Made by a program: the position numbers and the translations under genes
The notes under the pieces: generated by a model
What the model saw: the letters and a program-made list of their open reading frames with translations, nothing else
Told to the model about the DNA's origin: nothing
Database searches by the model: none
From: Imperialibacter sp963977595
GTDB taxonomy: Bacteria > Bacteroidota > Bacteroidia > Cytophagales > Cyclobacteriaceae
Direction: 5' to 3'
DNA: 64,000 bases
Assembly (NCBI RefSeq): GCF_048007035.1
Contig: NZ_CP180355.1
Location: 4,030,001-4,094,000 of the forward strand
Part shown: piece by piece, positions 27,398 to 36,875 of the stretch
How positions within the stretch are numbered: position 1 is the first letter of the stretch
Layout of the letters: each line of letters starts with the position of its first letter

Positions 27398-29308
27398 ATG
27401 TTCTTTAAGAGAGATAATTTTAGACAGTTCATCTTTCTGAGTAAGCCTACTGTCTGCCTTCTTTTGCTGACTCTTTTTCTCCCTGAAAGAGGTGCTGGCC
27501 AAGGTGCGGACAAGCCTGATTCATCCATTGTCGATGAGCTTTCGTCAAAGGCAGATGTTGCCATGCTGTCCAATGTGGACTCGGGCTTCTTCTATGCCAA
27601 AAAGCTGTTGGAGCTTGGCGAGCAACAAGAATTTGACTATGCCAGGGCGAGAGGGTATGAGAAGCTTGGCTGGACACACTGGGTGGAGGGAAATTACGCT
27701 GACGGGCTGAAAAATGCTTTGGACGCCATCAGGATTTTCGAACAGTACGGCCCCTCCGAAGGTCTCGTCAGTGCAGTTTTATCTGCCGGGAGAAACCTTT
27801 TTGAGCAACGTAGCTACACCATGGCACTGACCTATTATCAACGGTCGGAAGCATTAGCACAAGAATTGGGGCTGGAGAAGCCACTGATAGAGGCCTACAG
27901 AGACCTTGGGGGTATTTCAATCTCTCTTGGCGACTATGAAAAAGGCCTCGACTATTGCACACGTGGCCTGGCGATCGCTAACCGGCTGGGGTTGAGGTCA
28001 TCTATTCCGATATTTTATAGCCATATAGCACTCATCCATTTTAATCAGGGCGACGTGGAGCAATCGGTGGATTATAATTGGCGAGCTATACTGGAAGGGA
28101 GACTGACAGGCAACCGCCGCATAGTGGCACTTGGCTTTGAGCGCCTGGCCAATATCGATCTTCAGCAGGGGTTGTACGATGAAGCCATCCGCAAAGGAAA
28201 AGAAACCCTTGAGATGGGGCAGGAGCTTGGGTCGTCCCTGATAGCCATGCGAGCCTATATGGTGCTTTCCAGGGGATATGAAGGCAAACGAGACTATGAG
28301 AAGTCCCTCACCAACTACAAGCTATATATTGAGATCAGCGATAGCACTTACAACGCTGACAAGGAAAGTATCATAGCGTCCATTGAGGCTGTGTATGACC
28401 TCGAAAGCAAGCAGGGGGAAATAGAACTGCTCGAAACGGAAAGAGCACTTAATGAACAGGAGTCGAGGGCCAAGAATTACTACATCATTCTGTCCCTTGT
28501 AGCCATTGGACTTCTGATTGCGCTAACTTTTGCTTTGTTCAGAGCTTCCAGGTTTCAGAACGAACACAATAGCGAACTGCAGGCCAAGAACGCTGAGATA
28601 GCGGCCCAAGCCAAAAAGCTCGGAGAGATGAATGCCACAAAATCGAAGATTTTTTCGATCATTGGCCACGACCTGCGGAATTCGGTGGCCAACCTGAAAC
28701 AGCTGCTGGACCTGCTGAATAGTAAGAAAATAACCCTGAAAGAGCTCAGGGAAGTAGCGCCAGAAGCCAAGCAAAGCGTAGATGCGTCATTTGACGTACT
28801 CGATAACCTCCTGCACTGGGGGCTTACGCAAATGAACGGAATTAGAACCAATATAGAGCCGGTTTTGCTCCAACCCATCCTAGCCGAAATCGTGTCTCAC
28901 TTTACACTTTTTGTGGAAAGGAAAAACATCACATTGACCTTCGAGTCAGAAAAAAGCATCACTGTGATGGGTGATGCTCCACAGCTGACTGTGGTGCTCC
29001 GGAACCTGGTGGGCAATGCCATAAAGTTCACCAAAACTGGCGGCGCCATCGTTGTCCGGGCAAAAGACATGGGCGATTTTGTGAGAATTTGTGTGAAAGA
29101 CAACGGTGTGGGTATTCCTGAAGACAAGCTCAAACTTTTATTTAAGCATGAAACCCATTATTCCGAATCGGGAACCAACGACGAAAAAGGAACCGGTCTG
29201 GGCTTGCTTCTCTGCTATGAATTTGTGGAAAACATGGGCAGCCGACTGGAAGTAGAAACGGCCCTTGACAAGGGGACTACCTTCTTTTTTGATATGAAAA
29301 AAGCCTGA
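27398..29308 (+). CDS. TPR-containing sensor histidine kinase
   Basis: A 636-residue membrane kinase. A short N-terminal hydrophobic segment (about 12-27) acts as a signal or anchor. A periplasmic helical region of roughly six tetratricopeptide repeats follows (about 50-350, e.g. LTYYQRSEALAQELG and SLGDYEKGLDYCTRGLAIA). A transmembrane helix is at about 365-385 (YYIILSLVAIGLLIALTF), then a coiled linker. The kinase core has His in FSIIGHDLRNSVANL, N-box LRNLVGNAIKFT, G1 VKDNGVGIPEDK and G2 GTGLGLLLCYEFVENMG. No receiver gene is adjacent, so it is an orphan kinase. TPR sensors of this kind are common in Bacteroidota; their ligands are unknown. Confidence 0.9.
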   Translation: MFFKRDNFRQFIFLSKPTVCLLLLTLFLPERGAGQGADKPDSSIVDELSSKADVAMLSNVDSGFFYAKKLLELGEQQEFDYARARGYEKLGWTHWVEGNYADGLKNALDAIRIFEQYGPSEGLVSAVLSAGRNLFEQRSYTMALTYYQRSEALAQELGLEKPLIEAYRDLGGISISLGDYEKGLDYCTRGLAIANRLGLRSSIPIFYSHIALIHFNQGDVEQSVDYNWRAILEGRLTGNRRIVALGFERLANIDLQQGLYDEAIRKGKETLEMGQELGSSLIAMRAYMVLSRGYEGKRDYEKSLTNYKLYIEISDSTYNADKESIIASIEAVYDLESKQGEIELLETERALNEQESRAKNYYIILSLVAIGLLIALTFALFRASRFQNEHNSELQAKNAEIAAQAKKLGEMNATKSKIFSIIGHDLRNSVANLKQLLDLLNSKKITLKELREVAPEAKQSVDASFDVLDNLLHWGLTQMNGIRTNIEPVLLQPILAEIVSHFTLFVERKNITLTFESEKSITVMGDAPQLTVVLRNLVGNAIKFTKTGGAIVVRAKDMGDFVRICVKDNGVGIPEDKLKLLFKHETHYSESGTNDEKGTGLGLLLCYEFVENMGSRLEVETALDKGTTFFFDMKKA

Positions 29309-29350
29309 TACAGCTTTTCTTACTTATGCTATTCTTTCTTGAGAATGGGC

Positions 29351-29358
29351 TAACTTTG
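29351..29358 (+). promoter_or_regulatory. Candidate -7 element (TAACTTTG) at the CCA-adding enzyme start
   Basis: TAACTTTG ends 4 nt before the start codon at 29363. With the spacing seen at the SRP RNA promoter (about 5 nt from box to transcript start), transcription would begin at the A of the ATG, giving a leaderless mRNA. No good -33 box is visible. Confidence 0.35.
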
Positions 29359-29362
29359 TGCC

Positions 29363-30808
29363 ATGGGTGAGCATGTGAATAAAATACTCAGCGTTATGGA
29401 GAGCGACCCAGCGTTTGCCATTGTTGGTAAAGCTGCAGACGAGCTGGGTGTGGAGGCGTACGTTGTTGGTGGGTTTGTGAGAGATATTTTCCTGGATCGT
29501 CCATCCAAAGACCTTGATTTTGTGTGTGTTGGCAGTGGCATAGCCTTGGCAGAGCAAGTGGCTCGCAGCCTCAAGGGCAAATCCAACCTTAGTATTTTTA
29601 AAAATTTCGGCACTGCTCAGGTCAAGTGGGGCGAGTATGAGCTTGAGTTTGTTGGCGCCCGCAAGGAAAGCTACCGGACTGACAGCCGCAAGCCGATTGT
29701 GGAAGATGGCACCCTCCAGGACGACCAAAACCGCAGGGACTTCACCATCAACGCCATGGCCATTTGCCTGAACAAGAAAAGGTTTGGTGAGCTTGTTGAT
29801 CCTTTCAATGGCATTGAAGACCTGCGCAAAAAAACAATCAGAACACCGCTTGATCCCGATATTACTTTTTCTGACGATCCATTGAGAATCATGCGGGGCA
29901 TCAGGTTTGCGGCGCAGCTCGGCTTCGACATTGCTCCCGACACTATGGAAGGCATTACCAGAAATGCCCATCGGTTAGAGATTGTTTCAATGGAGCGGGT
30001 AACTGACGAGCTTAATAAAATTATTCTGTCGAACCCGCCTTCTTATGGGTTTCAGCTTATGTTCCATGCGGGAGTCCTCAAATATGTGTTTCCCGAAATG
30101 GTAGATCTTTATGGCGTGGAGGTGATCAATGGCAAGGCGCATAAAGACAACTTCTTTCATACGCTGAAGGTGCTCGATAATGTTAGTCAGGTCACCAGCG
30201 ATCTGTGGTTGCGGTGGGCGGCCATTATGCACGACATCGCCAAGCCAGCCACAAAGCGCTTCAACGACAAGGTAGGTTGGACTTTCCATGGCCACGAAGA
30301 CAGGGGTGCTCGCATGGTGCCCAAGATTTTCAGAAGAATGCGCCTGCCCATGGACTTAAAAATGAAATATGTGCAGAAGCTGGTCAGGTTGCACCTGAGA
30401 CCCATCGCTTTGGTGAAGAGGGAGGTAACTGATTCTGCCATTCGTCGGCTGCTGTTCGAAGCAGGAGACGATGTGGAGGACTTGATGAAGCTTTGCAAAG
30501 CCGACATCACCAGCAAAGACCACAACAGGGTTCAGCGCTATCTCAGTAATTTTGAACTGGTGGAACAGAAAATGGCTGAGGTAGAAGGCAAAGACCATGT
30601 GCGCAACTTCCAGCCGCCAGTTTCAGGCGAAATGATCATGGAGGCCTTTGGCATTCCCCCTTCCAAGCCCATTGGGGAGATCAAGGAAGTGATCAAGGAA
30701 GCGATCATGGAAGGCGAAATCCGCAATGAATTTGAGCCTGCCTATGAGCTGATGCTGAAAACAGGATTGAAGATGGGCCTGAAGCCCGTAAAGGAGTTGA
30801 AAAACTAG
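29363..30808 (+). CDS. cca: CCA tRNA nucleotidyltransferase with HD domain
   Basis: A 481-residue class II tRNA nucleotidyltransferase that adds CCA to tRNA 3' ends using CTP and ATP, in the cytoplasm. The active site is visible: VVGGFVRDIFLDRPSKDLDF (about 31-51) with GG, the R-D pair and the catalytic D-x-D, followed by RRDFTINAMAICL and DPLRIMRGIRFAAQLGF. The C-terminal HD domain (about 250-420) has the metal-binding motif around FHTLKVLDNV and AAIMHDIAKPATK, found in the PcnB/Cca-HD group. The start lies 5 nt after TAACTTTG, so a leaderless transcript is possible. Confidence 0.94.
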   Translation: MGEHVNKILSVMESDPAFAIVGKAADELGVEAYVVGGFVRDIFLDRPSKDLDFVCVGSGIALAEQVARSLKGKSNLSIFKNFGTAQVKWGEYELEFVGARKESYRTDSRKPIVEDGTLQDDQNRRDFTINAMAICLNKKRFGELVDPFNGIEDLRKKTIRTPLDPDITFSDDPLRIMRGIRFAAQLGFDIAPDTMEGITRNAHRLEIVSMERVTDELNKIILSNPPSYGFQLMFHAGVLKYVFPEMVDLYGVEVINGKAHKDNFFHTLKVLDNVSQVTSDLWLRWAAIMHDIAKPATKRFNDKVGWTFHGHEDRGARMVPKIFRRMRLPMDLKMKYVQKLVRLHLRPIALVKREVTDSAIRRLLFEAGDDVEDLMKLCKADITSKDHNRVQRYLSNFELVEQKMAEVEGKDHVRNFQPPVSGEMIMEAFGIPPSKPIGEIKEVIKEAIMEGEIRNEFEPAYELMLKTGLKMGLKPVKELKN

Positions 30809-30960
30809 CAGCCTGACTAAATCGTGTAGCCGGGCTGGCTGCCGATCGATTCAGGTAGCAGGATCGGTTAAATGTTGTTAAATCGTGCGTAAATATTTCG
30901 TGATTCAACTGAGGAAGTTAATTTCGGGATTGTTAAAGAAGCTTATTAACTAAGAAAAAT

Positions 30961-31653
30961 ATGAAAAGAGTAGTTGGTACGTTGATGTTGGTGTTTTTTG
31001 GAACTATTGCATCCTTTGCTCAGGATTCGCCTCAGTCTACGCCCGAGTTCAAAAGAAACAAACAGGTGTTTGAGATGGCCTCTTTGTTCAACGATGCTGC
31101 CGTAGCCAGAACAGCCCTTTATAACATGATTGCCATTGATAGCCAAAACCCAGCGCTACTTGACTCACTGGCTCTTTTGTACTACGAATTTCAGAATTAT
31201 TCGTCTGCTGCTATTGTGACCCAGGCAGCTCTTAGGGCTAACCCCAGCAATCCATTGATGCTGGAGCTTTCTGCCATTTGCTACGAAAGCCTTGGCTTGC
31301 CCGACAGAGCACTCGCACAGTACGAGACGCTTTACATGAAACAAAACAATCCTTTGACACTGTACAAAATGGCTTTTCTTCAGCTACAGGTGAAGCACTA
31401 CGTGGAAGTAAACACGTCAGCCGACATTCTGCTGGCAAAGCCGGAATTGAAAGAGACCAAAATCGTGTTTCCTAAAGCAGATGAAACCACGCAGGAAGTG
31501 AGCATGCATGCCGCTTTATATAACCTCAAAGGGCTGGCTGCTAAGGCTCAAGGCGATAATGTAGGAGCCAAAGCTATGTTTGATAAAGCGTTGGAGGTGT
31601 CCCCTGATTTTGAAATAGCTTTGAAAAACGCTCAGGAGGCAGCCTCTAAGTAA
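30961..31653 (+). CDS. Secreted tetratricopeptide-repeat protein
   Basis: A 230-residue protein with a signal peptide (GTIASFAQ, cleavage about 21-22). The rest is a run of TPR helices: LLDSLALLYYEFQNYSSAAIV, LLELSAICYESLGLPDRALAQ, LKGLAAKAQGDNVGAKAMFDKALEV. It is likely a periplasmic scaffold of unknown partner. A TAATTTCG box at 30919-30926 (one base from consensus) would give a 30-nt leader. The 3' end overlaps the convergent ceramidase-like gene by 22 bp. Confidence 0.8.
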   Translation: MKRVVGTLMLVFFGTIASFAQDSPQSTPEFKRNKQVFEMASLFNDAAVARTALYNMIAIDSQNPALLDSLALLYYEFQNYSSAAIVTQAALRANPSNPLMLELSAICYESLGLPDRALAQYETLYMKQNNPLTLYKMAFLQLQVKHYVEVNTSADILLAKPELKETKIVFPKADETTQEVSMHAALYNLKGLAAKAQGDNVGAKAMFDKALEVSPDFEIALKNAQEAASK

Positions 31654-32366
31654 ATCTCGCCTTTTAAATTCTCCAGTCTACGGAACCTGTAAAGGAATTC
31701 TGCCAGGTAAAATGCGCCTACGCCGGTCGATATATGCCATAGAAAATGCGTGCCCATGGGCAGTGCATTTTCCTTCCAGGCATCGAGTTCCCTGAAAACA
31801 AGCGCCAGCACGAAAAGCGCTATCGAAGCACCAATTATTCCCGCATAACGGTACTTTATCTTGTTTAGCAATAGCAAAATTGGCAGAAAAAGCAGGGTGC
31901 CCGTAATAGCATAGGAAATATTGAGTGCGGTATGAGGTGACACAAGAAAATACATGCCATACCTGATAGCGGCGGCAGGCACGATGATATAGATGATCTG
32001 CCACCACTTGGGTAACACTTTGATCCAAAAGTAGATGCTGAGTGAGATGGTTAAGACGGCTGTGGGAAACACATCCAGCCAGAGGAAAAACTCACTATTG
32101 CGGAATGCATGGAAGAGTGTGCTGCCAAGCCCGCCCAAAAACAGCAACGGCATGCAGTAGGCAAGAAAAAGGTAGTTCTTTAGCTCCTTGTTAAGCTTGA
32201 ATGCCCAATAAACTGCCGGAAGCAGGATAAGCAGTGAGGAAATGGCATTCCATGGCTCTACTATGATCCATTCAGGATGAAATTCATGGTACACGGGCCC
32301 CCCGTCAGGCAGGCTGGCAAAATACCGTGCATGCTCTGTGTTGTTGGGTAAATCAATTACCTGCAT
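31632..32366 (-). CDS. Alkaline ceramidase-like seven-helix membrane hydrolase
   Basis: A 244-residue integral membrane protein of the CREST superfamily (alkaline ceramidases, PAQR receptors). It carries the full set of expected metal-site residues: IVEPWNAISS (Glu37, Trp39, Asn40), GLGSTLFHA (Ser82 and His86), LWLDVFP (Asp98) and GTHFLWH (His207 and His211). About seven hydrophobic helices run from 35 to 225. Alkaline ceramidases hydrolyse ceramide to sphingosine and fatty acid, and many Bacteroidota make sphingolipids, so a role in sphingolipid turnover is plausible but unproven. It overlaps the convergent TPR gene by 22 bp at the 3' end. Confidence 0.8.
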   Translation of the reverse strand: MQVIDLPNNTEHARYFASLPDGGPVYHEFHPEWIIVEPWNAISSLLILLPAVYWAFKLNKELKNYLFLAYCMPLLFLGGLGSTLFHAFRNSEFFLWLDVFPTAVLTISLSIYFWIKVLPKWWQIIYIIVPAAAIRYGMYFLVSPHTALNISYAITGTLLFLPILLLLNKIKYRYAGIIGASIALFVLALVFRELDAWKENALPMGTHFLWHISTGVGAFYLAEFLYRFRRLENLKGEIYLEAAS

Positions 32367-32555
32367 AGTTAATCACCTCATTTACTTCAACTTGCGCCCC
32401 GTTGATCGGGTATATGTGCCGAACACATAAAGTTCTGAACAAAATAGACGTCAAAACACTTACTAAATAGTATACCAGGCGACAAGAAGTGATGTTCATC
32501 ATTTGTTTCAGGCAAATTTTCGCACTTCTCATTCGCTTAACAACACAAAGTTATC

Positions 32556-34997
32556 ATGAATTTATCACGCCCAACAATATTCTTTATTGCAGGACTCATT
32601 TTATTTACTTCAGCGGATATTGCCGCTCAAAAGGAAGGAGGAAAAGCGGATGTTGTAGGGAAGATCGTTGATGCGGGTAGCGGTGACCCTCTGGAATTCG
32701 CTACGGTTTCCTTCTATACGCCCGACTCCAGCCTTGTATCCGGCGTTGTTACCGACCTCCAGGGCCAGTTTAAAATTGAGTTGGCACCCGGGTCCTATTA
32801 CAGCCTGGTGCAGTTTGTTTCATACGAAGACAAGTATTTCTCGGGAATAACCTTAGCGGAGGGGCAGAAACGCATGAATCTGGGCACCATAGCTGTGGAA
32901 GCAGACAGTGAAACCTTGCAGGAAGTGGTGGTGGAGGCAGAGAGAGGCCAAATGGAAATGAGCTTCGATAAACGCATATTTAACGTGAGCAAAGACCCAA
33001 GCAACGTGGGACGAACTGCCACGCAACTGCTCGACAATGTGCCGTCTGTTACTGTTGACACCGATGGGAATGTGGCGCTTAGGGGAAGCCAGAACGTAAG
33101 AATTTTGATTGACGGAAAACCATCCGGGCTGGTGGGGATCAGCGGCTCCAACGGGCTCCAGTCGTTGCAGGGAAGCCTGATCGAAAGCATTGAAGTAGTG
33201 ACCAATCCCTCGGTTCGCTATCAGGCAGAAGGGTCGGCCGGTATTATCAACATCGTACTGAAAAAGGATGATAGAAACGGAGTAAATGGATCTTTTGAGT
33301 TGAATGCTGGCTACCCGGCCAACTATGGAGCCAGTGCCAATGTCAATTTTCGCAGGGAGAAAATAAACTACTTTGTTAACTACGGGGCCAACTACCGGGA
33401 GAGCCCGGGCGGAGGCAGCTCCTTTCAGCGATATACGCTTCCTGACACCTCATTTATCACAAGAAGAACCGAAGACAGAACCCGGGGCGGCTGGGCTCAC
33501 AACCTGCGAGCCGGAGCCGATTTCTTTGTGACCCCAAAAGACATCATTACCGTATCGGGAGTGGTGAGGTACGAAGACGGCGAGAATGTGAATAATCTGA
33601 TTTACGAAGACTTTAATAGCAACGACGTGTTGCAGAACAGAACTGGTCGGGTCAATACCGAGCAGGAAAATGAACTGAACTCAGAGGTGACGCTGAACTA
33701 CGAGCGGTCGTTTGACGATAAAGACCGCAAACTAACGGCATATGCCCAATTCCGGGACAATAACGAGTCGGAAGATGCCGATATTGAACAACGCTTGCTC
33801 GACGGCGAGGATCCAGAAATGATCATGTTGCGTCAGCGGTCGTTAAACGATGAAACAGAAAGGAACCTCCTGGTTCAGTCGGATTACGTACACCCTTTTT
33901 CTAAGGACGGAAAATTCGAAGCCGGATTCAGAAGTACTTTCAGACAAATTTCAACTAACTATCTTGTGGAAGAGCAGGATTCCATTGGCACCTGGAATAA
34001 TCTTGTGAACTTCACCAATGATTTCAGATATACCGAGAATGTGCATGCTGTGTACGGACTGATTGCCAATCGCCATGGCAAGGTGTCGTATCAGGCTGGT
34101 TTGAGAGCCGAGCTATCCGATATCCAGACGTTGTTGCTGCAAACCGACGAAACAAACAACCGGCTTTACGCCAACCTTTTCCCAAGCATCCATGCCAACT
34201 ATCATCTCAACGAAACCCACTCCTGGCAGGTAAGCTACAGCCGCAGGATCAGCCGACCAAGGTTTCGGGAACTCAACCCGTTTTCTTCTTTTAGCGATGC
34301 AAGGAACATACGCACCGGTAATCCGAACCTGAATCCCGAATTCACCAACAGCTATGAAATCGGCTACCTTGTCAATGGCAAAACGTCTACCGTATACGCT
34401 GGCGTGTACAATCGCCGGACTAGCGACGTCAGTCAGCGGGTGAATTACGTGGATGCCGATGGTGTAACGTTTTCGCAGCCGCTCAACCTCGCTTTCGAAA
34501 ACGCCTTTGGCGTGGAGTCAAATATTTCCAAAGACTGGTTTGACTGGTGGACATCAAGCCTCAACTTTAACTTCTATCGGAGGATCATCGAAGGTGACTT
34601 CAATGGGGAATCGCTCAACGCCGATACCTACACTTGGAGCGGGAGGGTAAACTCCAGGGTCACACTTTGGAAGAAAGTCAACTATCAGGTGAATGCTTTC
34701 TACAGAGCGCCTCAAAATACACCTCAAGGTGAAAGGTTGGCCTACTATGCCATCGACATGGGCCTGAACCGGGACATCCTCAATGGAAATGGCACGATCA
34801 ACCTGAGTGTGAGAGATATCCTCAACTCCAGAAAGTGGAGAGGCATCACTCAGGGAGAGACATTTTATCAGGAGAGCGAATTCCAGTGGCGCTCCCGCCA
34901 GTTTATGGTCAGCTTTGTGTACCGGCTCAACCAGAAGAAAAGAGGTGGAGGCCGGGAGGAAAGAGAGGACTTCGAAGGTGGTGAAGGCGACTTCTAG
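32556..34997 (+). CDS. TonB-dependent receptor, outer-membrane beta-barrel family
   Basis: An 813-residue outer-membrane protein. A signal peptide (FIAGLILFTSADIAAQ) is followed by a carboxypeptidase-regulatory domain (about 30-125: GKIVDAGSGDPLEFATVSFY) and a plug (about 150-230: TATQLLDNVPSVTVDTDGNV, VRILIDGKPSG, IEVVTNPSVRY), then the barrel. The tail is low-complexity and charged (KKRGGGREEREDFEGGEG), which is unusual because barrels usually end in an aromatic residue; here it ends DF. It lacks an STN domain. No SusD or partner gene follows. It ends 16 bp from the convergent amidohydrolase stop. Members of this subgroup are annotated only as TonB-dependent; the substrate is unknown. Confidence 0.85.
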   Translation: MNLSRPTIFFIAGLILFTSADIAAQKEGGKADVVGKIVDAGSGDPLEFATVSFYTPDSSLVSGVVTDLQGQFKIELAPGSYYSLVQFVSYEDKYFSGITLAEGQKRMNLGTIAVEADSETLQEVVVEAERGQMEMSFDKRIFNVSKDPSNVGRTATQLLDNVPSVTVDTDGNVALRGSQNVRILIDGKPSGLVGISGSNGLQSLQGSLIESIEVVTNPSVRYQAEGSAGIINIVLKKDDRNGVNGSFELNAGYPANYGASANVNFRREKINYFVNYGANYRESPGGGSSFQRYTLPDTSFITRRTEDRTRGGWAHNLRAGADFFVTPKDIITVSGVVRYEDGENVNNLIYEDFNSNDVLQNRTGRVNTEQENELNSEVTLNYERSFDDKDRKLTAYAQFRDNNESEDADIEQRLLDGEDPEMIMLRQRSLNDETERNLLVQSDYVHPFSKDGKFEAGFRSTFRQISTNYLVEEQDSIGTWNNLVNFTNDFRYTENVHAVYGLIANRHGKVSYQAGLRAELSDIQTLLLQTDETNNRLYANLFPSIHANYHLNETHSWQVSYSRRISRPRFRELNPFSSFSDARNIRTGNPNLNPEFTNSYEIGYLVNGKTSTVYAGVYNRRTSDVSQRVNYVDADGVTFSQPLNLAFENAFGVESNISKDWFDWWTSSLNFNFYRRIIEGDFNGESLNADTYTWSGRVNSRVTLWKKVNYQVNAFYRAPQNTPQGERLAYYAIDMGLNRDILNGNGTINLSVRDILNSRKWRGITQGETFYQESEFQWRSRQFMVSFVYRLNQKKRGGGREEREDFEGGEGDF

Positions 34998-35013
34998 ACT
35001 CCAGCCGTTTTTA

Positions 35014-36657
35014 TCACTCCTTCATAAATACCAGCTTTCCACCCACAAACGTAGCTATCACTTTGGTGCTTCGGATCTCGTCGCCCGGTATCGAAAGAAT
35101 GTTTTTATCCAACACCACAAAGTCGGCTAGTTTTCCCGGCTCAAGGCTGCCTTTTATATCTTCTTCAAAGGAGGCGTAAGCAGCATCGACAGTATAGGCC
35201 CGGAGCGCTTGCTCCGCAGTTATTTTTTGTTCAGGCACCCAGCCGTCCGGGTCGGCGCCGTCCAGGGTTTGGCGGGTGACAGCAGCATAAATACCTTCCA
35301 GTGGAATGGGAGGTGCCACAAACCAGTCGCTGCCAAAAACTACCCTGGCTCCGGCATCGAGCAATGATTTGAAGGCGTAAGTTCTTTTGATGCGCTCAGC
35401 GCCAATTACTTTTTCAGCCCATCGCCCGTCGTCTATGGCGTGATAGGGTTGCACTGAGGCAATGATGTTTAGCTCAGCAAACCTTGCGAAATCGTCAGGA
35501 AGAATGTGCTGTGCGTGCTCAATGCGGAAACGACGGTCTTTTGAACCATTTTCTTTTTCTACTTCTTCAAAAATACCGAGCAGCGTGTGGATGGCCCTGT
35601 CGCCAATGGCGTGTACCATCACCTGCAGGTCGGCTGAGTCGGCACTTTTGATCCACCGATGGAGGTTGTCTGGTGTATTGACAAAAAAGCCAGAGTCGGT
35701 GGGTGTGTCAGAAAAAGGCTCGTAGAAGGCGGCTGTGTGCGAACCCAGGGAGCCGTCCACAAAACCCTTCACGCCACCAAACCTCAGCCACTTGTCTCCA
35801 CCTTTGTACGCTTCTGCATCTTTCAGGGCATTGCGCCAGCTAGCCAGCGAACCTGTCACATACACCCTGGTGGTCATTTCTTCTTTTTCGTGAAGCTGAG
35901 CATAGGCATCGTTCATATCGTTAAGTGCATGCACCGAGGTTACACCGTGAGAGGCCACATATTCCATTGCAGTTTTGGCCGCTCTCAGCTGTTGTTTGAG
36001 AGAAGGGTCAGGCAACACTTTGTAAAAAGGTCTCCTGGCGTTGTCCTTAAAAATGCCAGTGATATTACCGGCTTCATCTCTTACAATAGTTCCTCCGGCA
36101 ATATCTGCCTGCCGGTTGGTGACATTTGCCAGCTCCATGGCCTTGCTGTTCACAAGCACCATATGGCCGTCCAGTCGGTTGATGAACAACGGGTTGTTGG
36201 CTGTTACGCTGTCGACCCAGCTTTTTTGCGGCAGCTCGCCGCCCCAATTTTCGTGGTTCCAGTCACCGCCCAGGATCCACTCGCCCGGCTCAATGGTGGC
36301 TGCATAGGCTTTGATACGTTCAATAAATTCTTCGGGCGTGCCGGCGTCTCTGAGCTGCACTGATAGCAGGTTGTAGCCACCGTCCATAAAGTGGGTGTGA
36401 GCGTCGATGAAGCCAGGGATGATCATCTTATTGTCGTAAGCCTCCACAATAGTATTGGGGCCTTTGTAGGCTATTATTTCCTGCAGGCTGCCCAGCGCAA
36501 GTATAGTATCGGCCTTGATGGCCATGGCTTCTGCCTGTGGGTTGCTATCATCGCCTGTCCAGATAAGCTTCGCACTTACGATCAAATCGGCTTCAATGCC
36601 CCTGGAGCATCCAACACTAATTATTAAAATGGCAATAAGTGCAAATAATTTATTCAT
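35014..36657 (-). CDS. YtcJ-like amidohydrolase lipoprotein
   Basis: A 547-residue amidohydrolase-3 family protein, lipid-anchored (IISVGC, Cys17). FIDAHTHFMDGG carries the H-x-H metal ligands (His87, His89). Later motifs are VHAIGDRAIHTLL, FRIEHAQHI and VFGSDWFVAPP, the last giving the conserved Asp. These enzymes hydrolyse amide or formamide bonds of small molecules; the substrate is not known. The gene is alone, with about 220 bp of AT-rich upstream sequence. Confidence 0.88.
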   Translation of the reverse strand: MNKLFALIAILIISVGCSRGIEADLIVSAKLIWTGDDSNPQAEAMAIKADTILALGSLQEIIAYKGPNTIVEAYDNKMIIPGFIDAHTHFMDGGYNLLSVQLRDAGTPEEFIERIKAYAATIEPGEWILGGDWNHENWGGELPQKSWVDSVTANNPLFINRLDGHMVLVNSKAMELANVTNRQADIAGGTIVRDEAGNITGIFKDNARRPFYKVLPDPSLKQQLRAAKTAMEYVASHGVTSVHALNDMNDAYAQLHEKEEMTTRVYVTGSLASWRNALKDAEAYKGGDKWLRFGGVKGFVDGSLGSHTAAFYEPFSDTPTDSGFFVNTPDNLHRWIKSADSADLQVMVHAIGDRAIHTLLGIFEEVEKENGSKDRRFRIEHAQHILPDDFARFAELNIIASVQPYHAIDDGRWAEKVIGAERIKRTYAFKSLLDAGARVVFGSDWFVAPPIPLEGIYAAVTRQTLDGADPDGWVPEQKITAEQALRAYTVDAAYASFEEDIKGSLEPGKLADFVVLDKNILSIPGDEIRSTKVIATFVGGKLVFMKE

Positions 36658-36875
36658 AGTTATAAGGAATAAGTAGTAGACTTTGAGTAAATATGCAATA
36701 AAACTGTGATTGAATAAATAGAAAACGCTTCCTGATTTTTTGTAAAAAAATGGAAGCTTTCAACTGGAAGGAGTGTCTTTTAGTAAGCGTCGTTTGCTTT
36801 ATTTTTTGGTGAGCTGTTGCGAATGCCCTGGGTTTTACACGAACTGAACCATTAGTATGTCCTAATCATGATCCA

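Noticed and set aside
29324..29971. A 215-codon minus-strand frame opposite the CCA-adding enzyme
   Set aside because: The opposite strand carries an intact enzyme with active-site motifs; this frame has no recognisable domain.
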